Shown here: positions 34,366 through 42,268 of the stretch, piece by piece
Position numbering within the stretch: the first letter of the stretch is position 1
How the letters are laid out: every line of letters starts with the position of its first letter
From: Streptomyces scopuliridis RB72
GTDB taxonomy: Bacteria; Actinomycetota; Actinomycetes; Streptomycetales; Streptomycetaceae
NCBI RefSeq assembly: GCF_000718095.1
Contig: NZ_JOEI01000026.1
Coordinates: 1 to 64,000, forward strand
DNA: 64,000 nt
Reading direction: 5' to 3'
Notes under the pieces: generated by a model
What the model saw: only the letters and a program-made list of their open reading frames with translations
Told to the model about the DNA's origin: nothing
Databases searched by the model: none
Made by a program: the position numbers and the translations under genes

Positions 34366-34617
34366 ATGAGCGAGGAAACGCCGACTCCTGACCTCCGTCA
34401 CGGTCCGATCCGGAGAATCGTTGATCTTCTGAGCGCACATCATGAACGGGTGAAGCAGCAGCACCAGGAGGCGGACATAGCCGATGCGATCGCCGCCGCC
34501 GCTTTCGACCTGGGGGCCGACATCGGACGCCCAGCCGCTCTTCCGCACGAGCGCGTCGGCTTCGACGCTGAAAGTGATCTCGGGATCGTCAAGCAGCCAC
34601 CGGAGTGGCGCGGATAG
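34366..34617 (+). CDS. Small hypothetical protein, possibly truncated
   Basis: An 83-residue acidic/polar protein (MSEETPTPDLRHGPIRRIVD, LLSAHHERVKQQHQEADIAD, then a Gly/Ala-rich part). ATG 34366 has GGAAGGGA about 10 nt upstream. No family recognised. It follows poxB by 70 bp and stops at the edge of an IS5 relic, so its C-terminus may have been replaced. Confidence 0.5.
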   Translation: MSEETPTPDLRHGPIRRIVDLLSAHHERVKQQHQEADIADAIAAAAFDLGADIGRPAALPHERVGFDAESDLGIVKQPPEWRG

Positions 34618-34639
34618 GAAAGCGGCGCCGTGGACCGGA

Positions 34640-34845
34640 CGAGCAAATGAGGGTCGTGTCTCGTTTGGTGGCCATCGACCATCGGCTTCAGCCCTTCGCT
34701 GTCGTGGGTGTTGCCGGCGGAGACACCGACGAGGAGGGGCAGGCCGTTCGCGTCCGACATGACGTACATCTTGGAACCCGGCTTGCCCCCTTGGGTTCTA
34801 GCGGTCGACGGGGCTCGGACCTGTGTGTTCGCCCCCGTTACCTTC
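34640..34845 (-). pseudogene. IS5-family transposase fragment
   Basis: Reads GANTQVRAPSTARTQGGKPG, SKMYVMSDANGLPLLVGVSA and NTHDSEGLKPMVDG, the middle DDE region (GKxGANTQVRAPST..., SDANGLPL) of Streptomyces IS5-type transposases. Only this 70-residue piece is present. Confidence 0.65.
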
Positions 34846-34849
34846 TTCG

Positions 34850-35161
34850 TGGCCTCGTAAGGAGGCTCCCGGCCTTCGGTCCCGGCATGGCCCGGTTGAC
34901 CGCCAGGCCGGGCACGTGCACGCAGCGAAAGCCCGCGGCCAGCAGCATGGCGGTCAGCAGTCCCGCGATGCCGCCCATCAGGTCCACTCCGACGGTCAGA
35001 CCGTCGTGGTCGGCCTGGATGGTGAGTAGTTCGCCGATGGCCTGCTCGATCGATTCCGGGTCGTTGTCGCCCCGGCGGCTGACCAGCGGCCCGCCCCGGT
35101 CGTCTATGGCGGCCAGCCAGTGGAAGTCCTTGCCGATATCGGATCCCGCGGTCGCGGCCAT
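34850..35161 (-). pseudogene. IS110-family transposase N-terminal fragment
   Basis: Starts MAATAGSDIGKDFHWLAAID, followed by LTVGVDLMGGIAGLLTAMLL and FRCVHVPGLAVNRA. This is the DEDD/RuvC-like N-terminal domain of IS110 transposases (D in GSDIGK, the later D/E in VGVD). It stops after the AVNRA box, where SDPRDA normally follows. Confidence 0.65.
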
Positions 35162-35385
35162 GACGCTCCCCTCGCCGTGCAACGTTCGGCGCGACCCCTT
35201 ACGCCTGTCCTCGCCCTACTGAGCCATGGTCCGCAGAGCCCAATCAGCAGTCCGGAAGAAGTGGCGGGGCAGGGGGAACAGCCTCTCCAGCCATCGACGG
35301 CAGCCAGCATGAAAACCATCCCTGCCCCGCTCGCGCGGCCCCATCGTCGCAAACGACCGGGCCATGCCAAAGAAGGTAGGGCGGC

Positions 35386-35605
35386 ATGAAGCCCTCGAAC
35401 ACCGCGGCCGCCATCGCGGCCCGCCGCGCGCAGACCAAAGCGAAACTGGACCGCGTGGCAACAGCCATCGGCCGGCTCCGCCGCGACCGCGGCCGTGTGA
35501 CTGTCCTCGCCATCGTTCAACGCGCCGACGTTTCCGCCACGTTCCTGCACGAGAACGCAGGCGCGTGGGCACGTGTCCAGAACGCGGTCACCGACAGTCG
35601 CACCC
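35386..35605 (+). pseudogene. DUF6262 N-terminal fragment
   Basis: Reads MKPSNTAAAIAARRAQTKAK, LDRVATAIGRLRRDRGRVTV and IVQRADVSATFLHENAGAWA. This is the HTH-like N-terminal domain of DUF6262/TnpC-type proteins. It breaks off against the truncated methyltransferase, so it is a relic of another recombinase-trio element. Confidence 0.6.
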
Positions 35606-35639
35606 GCCGTGATGCCGCCGGCCGGGCCGAACGCGACCA

Positions 35640-36460
35640 TCTGGCTGCGCCAGGCGGCGAGTTGGGTGTACGCGGGTGAGGTGTCCGCGCTGATGCCGAC
35701 GCGTCCGAGGGCCTTGGCCGCTGCCGCAGTGGTGCCGGTGCCGCCGAAGGGGTCCAGGACGATCCCGAGCGGCGGGGCGTAGCCGAGGATGAGGCGGCGG
35801 GGCGGGGCCTCGGGCATGGCTGCGAAGTGCCGGGCGTCCTCCAGTTCGACCGGCACCTTGAGCGGGGTGGTGGGCACGGTCCACACGCTGGGCAGGCGGG
35901 CGTGCTCGGGGTCGTGCCAGTACTGCGGATCGCGGGTGAAGTGGAAGACGGTCTCGTGGGCGCGCACGACGTGGTCGGCGACGGACCCGGGCATGGGGTT
36001 GGGCTTGTGCCAGATCATCTCGGCGCGGTGGATGAGTCCGAGGCGGTCGACGCAGCCGATCGCGTACCTCCAGGGCATCCCGAACAGTGACTTGTCCGGC
36101 ACGCTCGTGGTGGCCTTGTGCCGCTTGGGGGCGTACTGGGTGCGGCCGCGCTTGCGGTCGTGCTCGGAGCGCACCCCGCGGGCGCCGCCCTGGACGGCGC
36201 CGCCGGGTGCCCCGTGGTACTCGTCGCCGAGCAGCACGAACATCGACCCGGACGGCTTGAGGACGCGGGCCCATTCCGCGGTGCACGCCCACATCGCCTC
36301 CAGGTACTCCTCCGGCGAGGCCTCGCAGCCGATCTACCCCGCGAGGTCCTCGCCGTCGCCGCCGTAGGAGCGCTGGGCGAAGTACGGCGGTGAGGTGACG
36401 ATCAGGTCCACCGACGCGCACCCACCGAGGCCCGCCAGGTACTCAAGCGCCGCCTGTCCA
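35640..36460 (-). pseudogene. DNA methyltransferase (N4/N6), nonsense-mutated and truncated
   Basis: SVDLIVTSPPYFAQRSYGG holds the catalytic (T)SPPY motif IV. After DGEDLAG an in-frame TAG (36334-36336) interrupts, then IGCEASPEEYLEAMWACTAE continues in the same frame to KPSGSMFVLLGDEYHG, MIWHKPNPMPGSVADHVVRA and motif I LDPFGGTGTTAAAAKALGR. This SPPY-before-FxGxG order marks a beta-class N4-cytosine or N6-adenine methyltransferase. The C-terminus is cut after YTQLAAWRSQ by a DUF6262 fragment. A single base change would restore the internal stop, but not the 3' end. Confidence 0.72.
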
Positions 36461-36743
36461 ACGTCATCTACCTGATCATGAAATGCGGCCAGTCGCGTCT
36501 GCTGATCGCGGCAGCCCGACCGGTGCCAGGCACCACGGCGGACGGCCCGCTGCCTGCGCGCCGGTGCCACGGAGTCACCTCTTGTCCTCCTGGGCGGCCT
36601 TCTGGCGGTCATGGCGGCCCTGGACGCCGCCCGCGCGTGCCTCGGGGTGAACTATCCCGCTCTCGCCGAGCTGGGCGTGTGGCCGGTCGCGTTGCGCCAC
36701 TCAGGTGACTTTCGCAGCGAGCACGGCTCAATCTTGTGCCACA
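36461..36743. other. Gene-free stretch
   Basis: A plus-strand phrase near 36420-36470 (TEARQVLKRRLSNVIY) resembles the extreme C-terminus of an IS110 transposase, but is too short to assign. Nothing else is recognised before the operators at 36744. Confidence 0.35.
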
Positions 36744-36786
36744 GGTTGATTCGTCAACCGGAATGCGCTTCAGTTGATCCATCAAC
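36744..36786 (+). promoter_or_regulatory. Two tandem operators upstream of NmrA-type gene
   Basis: GGTTGA-TTCG-TCAACC (36744-36759) and GTTGAT-CC-ATCAAC (36773-36786), both perfect dyads of the GTTGA-N4-TCAAC family, centre to centre 28 bp. Each contains a TTGAT -35-like element. TTGGGT at 36796-36801 is a possible -10 for the second one. Confidence 0.68.
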
Positions 36787-36813
36787 AATATCTCCTTGGG
36801 TAGGGGTAATGGC

Positions 36814-37764
36814 ATGAGTGAGAAGAAGGTCATCGCGGTCGCCGGAGCCACCGGTGCACAGGGAGGCGGCCCCGCGCGGGCGATCCTGGGCGATCCGGAC
36901 TCGGGGTTCACGGTGCGTGCGCTGACCCGGAACCCCGACTCACCCGCGGCCAAGGAACTCGCGGAGCTCGGTGCGGAGGTCGTACGGACGGACTTCCATG
37001 ACGAACCGACCGTGCACAAGGCGTTCGAGGGTGCCTACGGCGCCTTCCTCGTCACCAACTTCTGGGCGCACGGTTCGGCGGCCAAGGAGACGGAGGAGAT
37101 CGAGGTTCTGGTGCGGGCCGCGAAGAATGCCGGACTGCGGCACGTGGTGTGGTCGACGCTGGAGGACACCCGCGAACTGCTGCCGCTGGAGGACGAGCGG
37201 ATGCCCGTCCTGCAGGAGAAGTACAACGTCCCGCACTTCGACGCCAAGGGCGAGGGCAACGAGCTCTTCCGGCAGGCCGGGTTGCCGACCACCTTCCTGA
37301 ATACCACCTTCTTCTTCCAGGGCTTCCTGTCGATGATGGGTCCCAAGCGTGCCGAGGACGGCGTACTGACGCTGACCCTGCCGCTTGAGGACGGCAAGCT
37401 GCTGGCCGGCGTGGACGTGAACGACATCGGCCGCATGGCGCTCGCCATCCTCAAGGGCAGCGAGCAGTTCATTGGCCAGACCGTCGGCCTCGCCGGCGAC
37501 CACCTGACCGGCGCCCAGTACGCGCAGAAGCTGGGCGCCGCGATCGGCGAGCCGGTGCGTTTCCAGTCGGTGCCCTACGACGTCTTCCGCTCCCTGGGCG
37601 TACCGGCGGGCGACGAGATCGCCAACATGTTCCAGTATTACGGCGACTTCGACCAGGAGTTCACCGGCGCTCGCGACCTGGACCTCCTGCGGGAGATCAA
37701 CCCGGCACTCAAGAGCTTCGACGACTGGCTCGCCGAGAACGCCGCGAACATCCAGGTGGGCTGA
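36814..37764 (+). CDS. NmrA/HSCARG-like NAD(P)-binding protein
   Basis: A 316-residue atypical SDR starting KKVIAVAGATGAQGGGPARA. It follows the NmrA/HSCARG pattern: TVRALTRNPDSPAAKELAEL, AFLVTNFWAHGSAAKETEEI, LRHVVWSTLEDTRELLPLE and PTTFLNTTFFFQGF. Eukaryotic and fungal relatives sense the NADPH/NADP ratio and lack catalytic Tyr; that residue is not seen here either. ATG 36814 follows TAGGGGTAA. Two operators sit upstream and MarR (38007) downstream, so redox-responsive expression is likely. Confidence 0.86.
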   Translation: MSEKKVIAVAGATGAQGGGPARAILGDPDSGFTVRALTRNPDSPAAKELAELGAEVVRTDFHDEPTVHKAFEGAYGAFLVTNFWAHGSAAKETEEIEVLVRAAKNAGLRHVVWSTLEDTRELLPLEDERMPVLQEKYNVPHFDAKGEGNELFRQAGLPTTFLNTTFFFQGFLSMMGPKRAEDGVLTLTLPLEDGKLLAGVDVNDIGRMALAILKGSEQFIGQTVGLAGDHLTGAQYAQKLGAAIGEPVRFQSVPYDVFRSLGVPAGDEIANMFQYYGDFDQEFTGARDLDLLREINPALKSFDDWLAENAANIQVG

Positions 37765-38006
37765 CCCGCTACCGCCGGCAGGCCATGCCCCGAGGGTGCC
37801 GCTTTTCCGGCGGACACCCTCGGAATGCCGAATGAGGGGAAAGCGTCTTCAGAGGCACGACGGCGTGCCGCTGAAGGGGCAAAGTGGCACCGGGAGCTCC
37901 CCCCTCGGCGGGGCCCCTTCGGCTAGGGCGGCATCGCTGGTCGGTCGACTGAGCCAACCGTTGTGGGCCGAGGGCCGGACCGTCAACGAGTGGCCGCGGC
38001 CTCTTC

Positions 38007-38474
38007 ATGGAACAGGCGGTGCGTAGGTTGACGGCGGAGGAGCAGCAGGCGTGGCGGAGCTTCGTCCGCATGCATGAGAGGCTCATGGGCCGGTTGTCTC
38101 GCTTGCTGCAGACGGAGTCCAACGTGTCGCCCCCGGACTTCGCCGTACTGGTCGAGCTGACGGACGTACCGGACGGGCGGCGGCGATTTCTGGACATTGC
38201 CAGGGCGTTGGAGTGGGAGAAGAGCCGGATGTCCCATCACATCGCCCGGATGGTGAAGCGTGGTCTGGTGGTGCGGGACGAGTGTCCCGAGGACGGCCGC
38301 GGCACGTTCGTGGTTATCACAGACGAGGGGCGAGCGGTGATCGAAGCTGCCGCCCCGCGCTATGTGGAGGCGGTGCGTGAGCTCTTCCTTGACAACGTCA
38401 CGCCGTCGGAGCTGCGGTTGCTGGCTCGGATCTCCGAGCGCGTAGTGGAGAAGCTGGACGAGGAACCATCCTGA
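38007..38474 (+). CDS. MarR family regulator (paralogue of 5933-6400)
   Basis: A 155-residue MarR protein with the same length and landmarks as the one at 5933: SFVRMHERLMGRLSRLLQ, LEWEKSRMSHHIARMVKRGL and the wing RDECPEDGRGTFVV. Its one cysteine is at the same wing position. It is convergent with a DoxX gene, now broken, matching the other locus in mirror image. Only a GTCAAC half-site (37982-37987) lies upstream, so autoregulation is less clear than for the 5933 gene. A good candidate for binding the shared operator, together with or in competition with its paralogue. Confidence 0.88.
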   Translation: MEQAVRRLTAEEQQAWRSFVRMHERLMGRLSRLLQTESNVSPPDFAVLVELTDVPDGRRRFLDIARALEWEKSRMSHHIARMVKRGLVVRDECPEDGRGTFVVITDEGRAVIEAAAPRYVEAVRELFLDNVTPSELRLLARISERVVEKLDEEPS

Positions 38475-38498
38475 ACAGAACCGGCTGCCCGGCGTGTG

Positions 38499-38883
38499 TC
38501 ATGTGGCCGGCGTGAGCGTCGCCGCAGTGGCCGCTGAGAGCGGGACGGGATGAGAATGAAGGGGGCTATGGCGTTCCCCCCGGGTCTCGGGGCTGGCGTA
38601 GACGTCGGCGTAGACGTGATAGCCCACGGCGCCGATCACGGTGAGAGCGAAGCCGGTGGCCGCCGCGATACCGAGCGGCTGCCAGAAGAGGCCCACGATC
38701 AGGCCCGCCGCCGCCGCGACCTCGGCAGTCCGATGAAACGGACCGTGCCCGCACCCAACCCCATGTGCGACCGCAGCCCCGCGGTGACACCGCCTTGAGC
38801 AAAGCCTTGGGTGCACCCGTGTTCAGCGTGACAAATGCGAGAAGCACGCTGAACACGGCGGCGGTGACGTACATCGATCTCAT
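38499..38883 (-). pseudogene. DoxX family protein, two frameshifts
   Basis: MYVTAAVFSVLLAFVTLNTG and APKALLK are in one frame, GVTAGLRSHMGLGAGTVRFI in a second, AEVAAAAGLIVGLFWQPLGI and ALTVIGAVGYHVYADVYASP in a third. Side by side with the intact copy at 5313, both breaks are losses of one base: CTCAAGGCGG against CTCAAAGGTG-type sequence near 38795, and GGACTGCCGAG where GGACTGGCCGAG is expected near 38727. All transmembrane parts are otherwise preserved, so decay is recent, or there are read errors. Confidence 0.78.
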
Positions 38884-38892
38884 GACGATTTG

Positions 38893-38906
38893 CGCGACTC
38901 GTCAAC
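38893..38906 (-). promoter_or_regulatory. Operator half-site upstream of broken DoxX
   Basis: Read on the minus strand, GTTGA-CGAG-TCGCG keeps the left half of the shared operator and a TTGACG -35 but has lost the right half. It lies 10-23 bp before the DoxX start at 38883. Confidence 0.4.
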
Positions 38907-38963
38907 CAAGTCTCCGCCGCACTGGCTATGCCGAAGGCCGGCGGTGTGGCGGGCCAACCGCCT

Positions 38964-39452
38964 CTACTTGTCGTGAAGCGGCGGTACCGGGTGCTTGCTC
39001 ATGATCGACACGCGATTGAACGCGTTGATGGTGACCGCCACCCAGATCGCAGCTGAGATCTGGTCTTCGGAGAGAACCTGTCGGGCGGCCTCGTAGGCGG
39101 ATGTCTGGGTCGCGGCGTTCACCGGATCGGTTGTGGTCTCGGCCAGCGCCAGGGCGGCGCGCTCCGAGGGGGTGAACAGGCCGGTGTCCCGCCATGCGCT
39201 CAGGGTTCCGAGTCTTTGCGGTGATTCACCGGCGCGCAGGGCCGCTCTAGTGTGCGCGTCGAGGCAGTAGGCGCAGCCGTTGAGTTGCGATACGCGGAGG
39301 TTGATCAGTTCCACGGTGGTGCGGTCGAGCCCGGCCTCGGAGGCTGTTGCTCGGACCGCCTCCGAGACCTGCAGCAGGGCATGGAAGGCCTTGGGGCTCT
39401 GTTTGTCGATGAAGATCCTGCGGGGTGGGGAGCTGTGGGTGTGGTTGCTCAT
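38964..39452 (-). CDS. Carboxymuconolactone decarboxylase / AhpD-like protein
   Basis: A 162-residue CMD-family protein with the redox motif NGCAYCLDAHTRAALRAG (CxxC-xxxH) near residue 60, as in AhpD alkylhydroperoxidases. It begins with SPKAFHALLQVSEAV and ends NAFNRVSIMSKHPVPP. CxxC-bearing members reduce peroxides or disulfides. The start at 39452 gives MSNHTHSS and follows GGAGG. Divergent from pirin; a shared-type operator (39537-39550) lies between. Confidence 0.88.
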   Translation of the reverse strand: MSNHTHSSPPRRIFIDKQSPKAFHALLQVSEAVRATASEAGLDRTTVELINLRVSQLNGCAYCLDAHTRAALRAGESPQRLGTLSAWRDTGLFTPSERAALALAETTTDPVNAATQTSAYEAARQVLSEDQISAAIWVAVTINAFNRVSIMSKHPVPPLHDK

Positions 39453-39536
39453 GTCGGGGCCTCCTTCGGGCCACGCTCGAAGTGGCCTGTGTTCGTACGG
39501 GTGCTGTGGCCATCGGCCTGCCTCCGTGGCATCATA

Positions 39537-39550
39537 GTTGACGCGACAAC
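39537..39550. promoter_or_regulatory. Operator GTTGA-CGCG-ACAAC between CMD and pirin
   Basis: Twelve of fourteen bases fit dyad symmetry; the left half GTTGACG can be a -35 for the pirin gene, and on the other strand TATGAT near 39531-39536 is a possible -10 for CMD. One site could thus control both directions. Confidence 0.55.
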
Positions 39551-39574
39551 CAGATCGGGTAGGAGGTGCTCTCG

Positions 39575-40564
39575 GTGAGCAACGCGGAAACCGATGCCGC
39601 GGCTCTGCGCTGCGGTGCGCTCGTCGAAGGCGACCGGCCAACCGGAGCCCGCCGGGTCGATGTCCTGTCGGCGCGTGAGGTCCCCCTCGGCGGTCCACGT
39701 GCGATGCGCGTGCGGCGGACGCTGCCCCAGCGGGAGCGCACACTCATCGGCGCCTGGTGCTTCGCCGATCACTACGGCCCGCACCAGGTCGCCGCGTCGG
39801 GTGGCATGGACCTGCCCCCGCATCCACACACCGGACTGCAGACGGTGAGCTGTCTGTTCAGCGGAGAGGTCGAGCATCGCGACACCCTCGGCACCCACGC
39901 CCTGGTCCGGCCCGGCGAGATGAACCTCATGACCGGCGGATATGGCATCGCCCACTCGGAGGTCTCCACCCCGAGCACCACCGTCATCCACGGCGTCCAG
40001 TTGTGGGTCGCCCTGCCCGAGGAACACCGCAACACCGCCCGCGACTTCCAGCACTACGTGCCCGAACTCGCGCAGGTCGACGGGGCCGAAATCAGGGTCT
40101 TTCTGGGCTCGCTCGTCGGCCGGACCTCCCCGGTCCGGGCCTTCACGCCGCTGCTCGGCGCCGAGATCGTCATCGAACCGCACGTGACGCTTACTCTCGC
40201 CGTGGACGCGGCTTTCGAGCACGGCCTCCTCGTGGACAGCGGGGACATCCGCCTGATCGACACTGTGCTGCGGCCTGCCGAACTCGGCTACGTCCCTCGC
40301 GGCGCGGACACCCTGACGATCGTGAACGAGACCGACGCCCCGGCGCGGACCATCCTCCTCGGAGGACCTCCCTTCGGGGAGGAGATCGTCATGTGGTGGA
40401 ACTTCATCGGTCGCAGCCACGAGGACATTGTGAAAGCCCGCGAGGACTGGGAAGCCTCCTCCGATCGCTTCGGCGTCATCGAGGACTTTCCCGGCGGCCG
40501 CCTTCCCGCACCGGCCCTGCCGAACGCCGTCATCACACCGCGCCGGAACCCACCGACCCGCTGA
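39575..40564 (+). CDS. Pirin family protein
   Basis: A 329-residue bicupin. The N-terminal cupin has the metal set DLPPHPHTGLQTVSCLFSGE (two His) and MTGGYGIAHSEVSTP (His and Glu), the conserved pirin pattern. The C-terminal half contains NETDAPARTILLGGPPFGEE and VMWWNFIGRSHEDIVKARED. Bacterial pirins such as YhhW have quercetinase activity; others affect pyruvate metabolism or redox signalling. GTG 39575 is chosen for AGGAGG eight bases upstream; GTG 39566 overlaps that site. The GNAT gene follows after 22 bp. Confidence 0.9.
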   Translation: MSNAETDAAALRCGALVEGDRPTGARRVDVLSAREVPLGGPRAMRVRRTLPQRERTLIGAWCFADHYGPHQVAASGGMDLPPHPHTGLQTVSCLFSGEVEHRDTLGTHALVRPGEMNLMTGGYGIAHSEVSTPSTTVIHGVQLWVALPEEHRNTARDFQHYVPELAQVDGAEIRVFLGSLVGRTSPVRAFTPLLGAEIVIEPHVTLTLAVDAAFEHGLLVDSGDIRLIDTVLRPAELGYVPRGADTLTIVNETDAPARTILLGGPPFGEEIVMWWNFIGRSHEDIVKAREDWEASSDRFGVIEDFPGGRLPAPALPNAVITPRRNPPTR

Positions 40565-40586
40565 CCTCCCTTACGAAAGGCACACC

Positions 40587-40925
40587 ATGAGCGAGTCCTC
40601 CACCACCACGGTCGTCGAGCGTGTGGACGCCGATCGCCGGTACGAGATCCTGGTCGACGGCCAACGCGCCGGGCTGACCGCCTACCGTGACCGGGGCGTG
40701 CAGCGTGTCTTCTTCCACACGGAGATCGACGAGGCCTTCGCAGGCCAGGGGCTGGGCCCACAGCTGGTCCAGCAGGCACTCGTCGACGTGCGCGCATCCG
40801 GAATGCGGATCGTCCCGGTCTGCCCCTTCGTCGCCAAGTTCCTCAAGCGGCACGACGAGTTCGCGGACATCACAGACCCGGTCGTACCCGACGTCCTGCG
40901 GTGGCTGGAGGCGCAGCTTGGCTGA
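40587..40925 (+). CDS. YjdJ-like GNAT acetyltransferase (second copy)
   Basis: A 112-residue minimal GNAT: RRYEILVDGQRAGLTAYRDR, VFFHTEIDEAFAGQGLGPQL (acetyl-CoA loop) and VCPFVAKFLKRHDEFADI. It is similar to the one at 6931 and of the same COG2388 type. ATG 40587 follows GAAAGG. It is the second gene of the pirin operon. Two such proteins lying beside redox genes under the same operator type suggest a related task. Confidence 0.87.
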   Translation: MSESSTTTVVERVDADRRYEILVDGQRAGLTAYRDRGVQRVFFHTEIDEAFAGQGLGPQLVQQALVDVRASGMRIVPVCPFVAKFLKRHDEFADITDPVVPDVLRWLEAQLG

Positions 40926-41027
40926 GTAGTCCACTCTGACTCCTCCCTCTCCTGACGGAGGGGATTCCTGGCTCACTTTGCCTGGCTACTGGCAGGTGGC
41001 AGGGCTTACCGGGTTCCTTGCAGAAGG

Positions 41028-41047
41028 CCCCGGCGTTCGCGCCGGGG
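41028..41047 (+). other. Stable hairpin CCCCGGCG-TTCG-CGCCGGGG
   Basis: Perfect 8-bp stem with a TTCG tetraloop, just upstream of the TnpB relic. Such a GC-rich hairpin often occurs in the end regions of Streptomyces TnpB-carrying elements; it may be an end structure or part of a guide RNA relic. Confidence 0.5.
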
Positions 41048-41079
41048 ATGAATGCGTCTCAAGGCTGCTCTGACGTGCA

Positions 41080-41835
41080 CCTCAGAGTGGACGTCGCTGC
41101 TGCTCGATTCTGCCTCCAGGACGACGGCACCGTGTACGTGGCCAAGGTCGGCAACCTCAACGTCAAGTGGTCGCGCCGGCTTCCGGCAGCCCCGACTTCT
41201 GTAACCGTCACCATGGACAGCTCGGCCGGTACTTCCTCAGCTTTGTCGTTGACACCGAGCCGGATGTCCTCCCCGAGGCGGAGACCGAAGCCGGTATCGA
41301 CCTCGGCCTGTCCGCCTTCGCCGTCCTGTCCGACGGCCGGAAGATCAATGGCCCGCGCTTCCTGCGCCGGGCTGAGAAGAAGCTCAAGCGCCTTCAGCGG
41401 GAGCTGTCCTGCAAGGCCAAGGGATCGAAGAACCGGGCCAAGGCCCGCATCAAGGTCGCACGCCAGCACGCCAAGGTGGCAAACCGGCGTCGGGACTGGC
41501 ACCACAAGACATCCACACAGATCATCCGCGACAACCAAGCGGTGTACGTGGAAGACCTCGCGGTGTCCGGTTTCGGACGCACCCGTCTGGCCAAGTCCGT
41601 GCACGACGCGGGATGGTCCGCGTCCGTCGGCATGCTGGAGTACAAGGCGGCTCTGCACGGTCGTACCTTCGCCACGGTCGACCGTGCTTTGCCGTCCTCT
41701 CAGGTCTGCTCGGCCTGCGGATTCAGGGACGGTCCCAAACCCCTGCATGTCCGTGAGTGGACGTGCGGTGCCTGCGGGACGGTGCACGACCGCGACCACA
41801 ACGCAGCCCGAGTAGCGGCTCCGTCCGGGCGGTGA
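41080..41835 (+). pseudogene. TnpB (IS200/IS605/IS607 OrfB) relic
   Basis: The frame begins mid-protein (FCLQDDGTVYVAKVGNLNV, KWSRRLPAAPTSVTVTMDSS), shifts by one base near 41222, then runs YFLSFVVDTEPDVLPEAETE, GIDLGLSAFAVLSDG (RuvC Asp), VYVEDLAVSGFGRTRLAKSV (Glu), the zinc finger VCSACGFRDG ... WTCGACG and HDRDHNAA (Asp). All three RuvC carboxylates are present. The N-terminal wedge and REC regions are lost, and the tail ends early at AARVAAPSGR. Not expected to be an active nuclease. Confidence 0.75.
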
Positions 41836-42268
41836 GCTCGGTCGGACTGTTCGACTGGAAGTCCGTGACGCCTAGTTGCTTCCTGGCCCTTTGATGCCTT
41901 CCGAAAGAACGGCGGGCGGACCCTCGCATCGGGTGGTGGCGGCCGCGCCAGCGCCGGGCGGATGCCTTGGTTCCGGCCATGCAGGCCTCCCGAAAGACCG
42001 GCAGCGGCCGGCGTCGCCGCAGCCGCCACCACCCCAGACCGCACTGGTTCGTTGGTGTTCGTGGTGCGAGCCCGCCGCACGGTGACCTCTTATGAGTCAC
42101 GAGCCACTGAGCTCTGGTGCTGACCGAGGCCCGTGGGGTGCGCTGGTGCCGCGAACGGCTTGTGAGATGTCGGACCGACCCCATGGTTCGAGTCCTTGAA
42201 TCAGGTCGCCGCGTGGCCCGCATGCGCTCGCAACCAGCGCGAACAGAACGAAGAAGGGGAGGGACGAG
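41836..42268. other. Non-coding stretch including IS110 left-end region
   Basis: No gene. The last 180 bp before the transposase start are the place where IS110-family elements encode their bridge RNA between the left end and the gene. I could not delimit loops by eye. The first part (41836-42080) contains GC-rich repeats and no frame with motifs. Confidence 0.4.

Noticed and set aside
35104..36294. Complete methyltransferase of 396 codons
   Set aside because: Begins after the TAG at 36334 and so lacks the catalytic SPPY motif; its last 180 codons are antisense to the DUF6262 and IS110 fragments.
37982..37987. GTCAAC upstream of the MarR gene at 38007 as a full operator
   Set aside because: Only one half matches; the opposite half has no GTTGA-like sequence at the right spacing.
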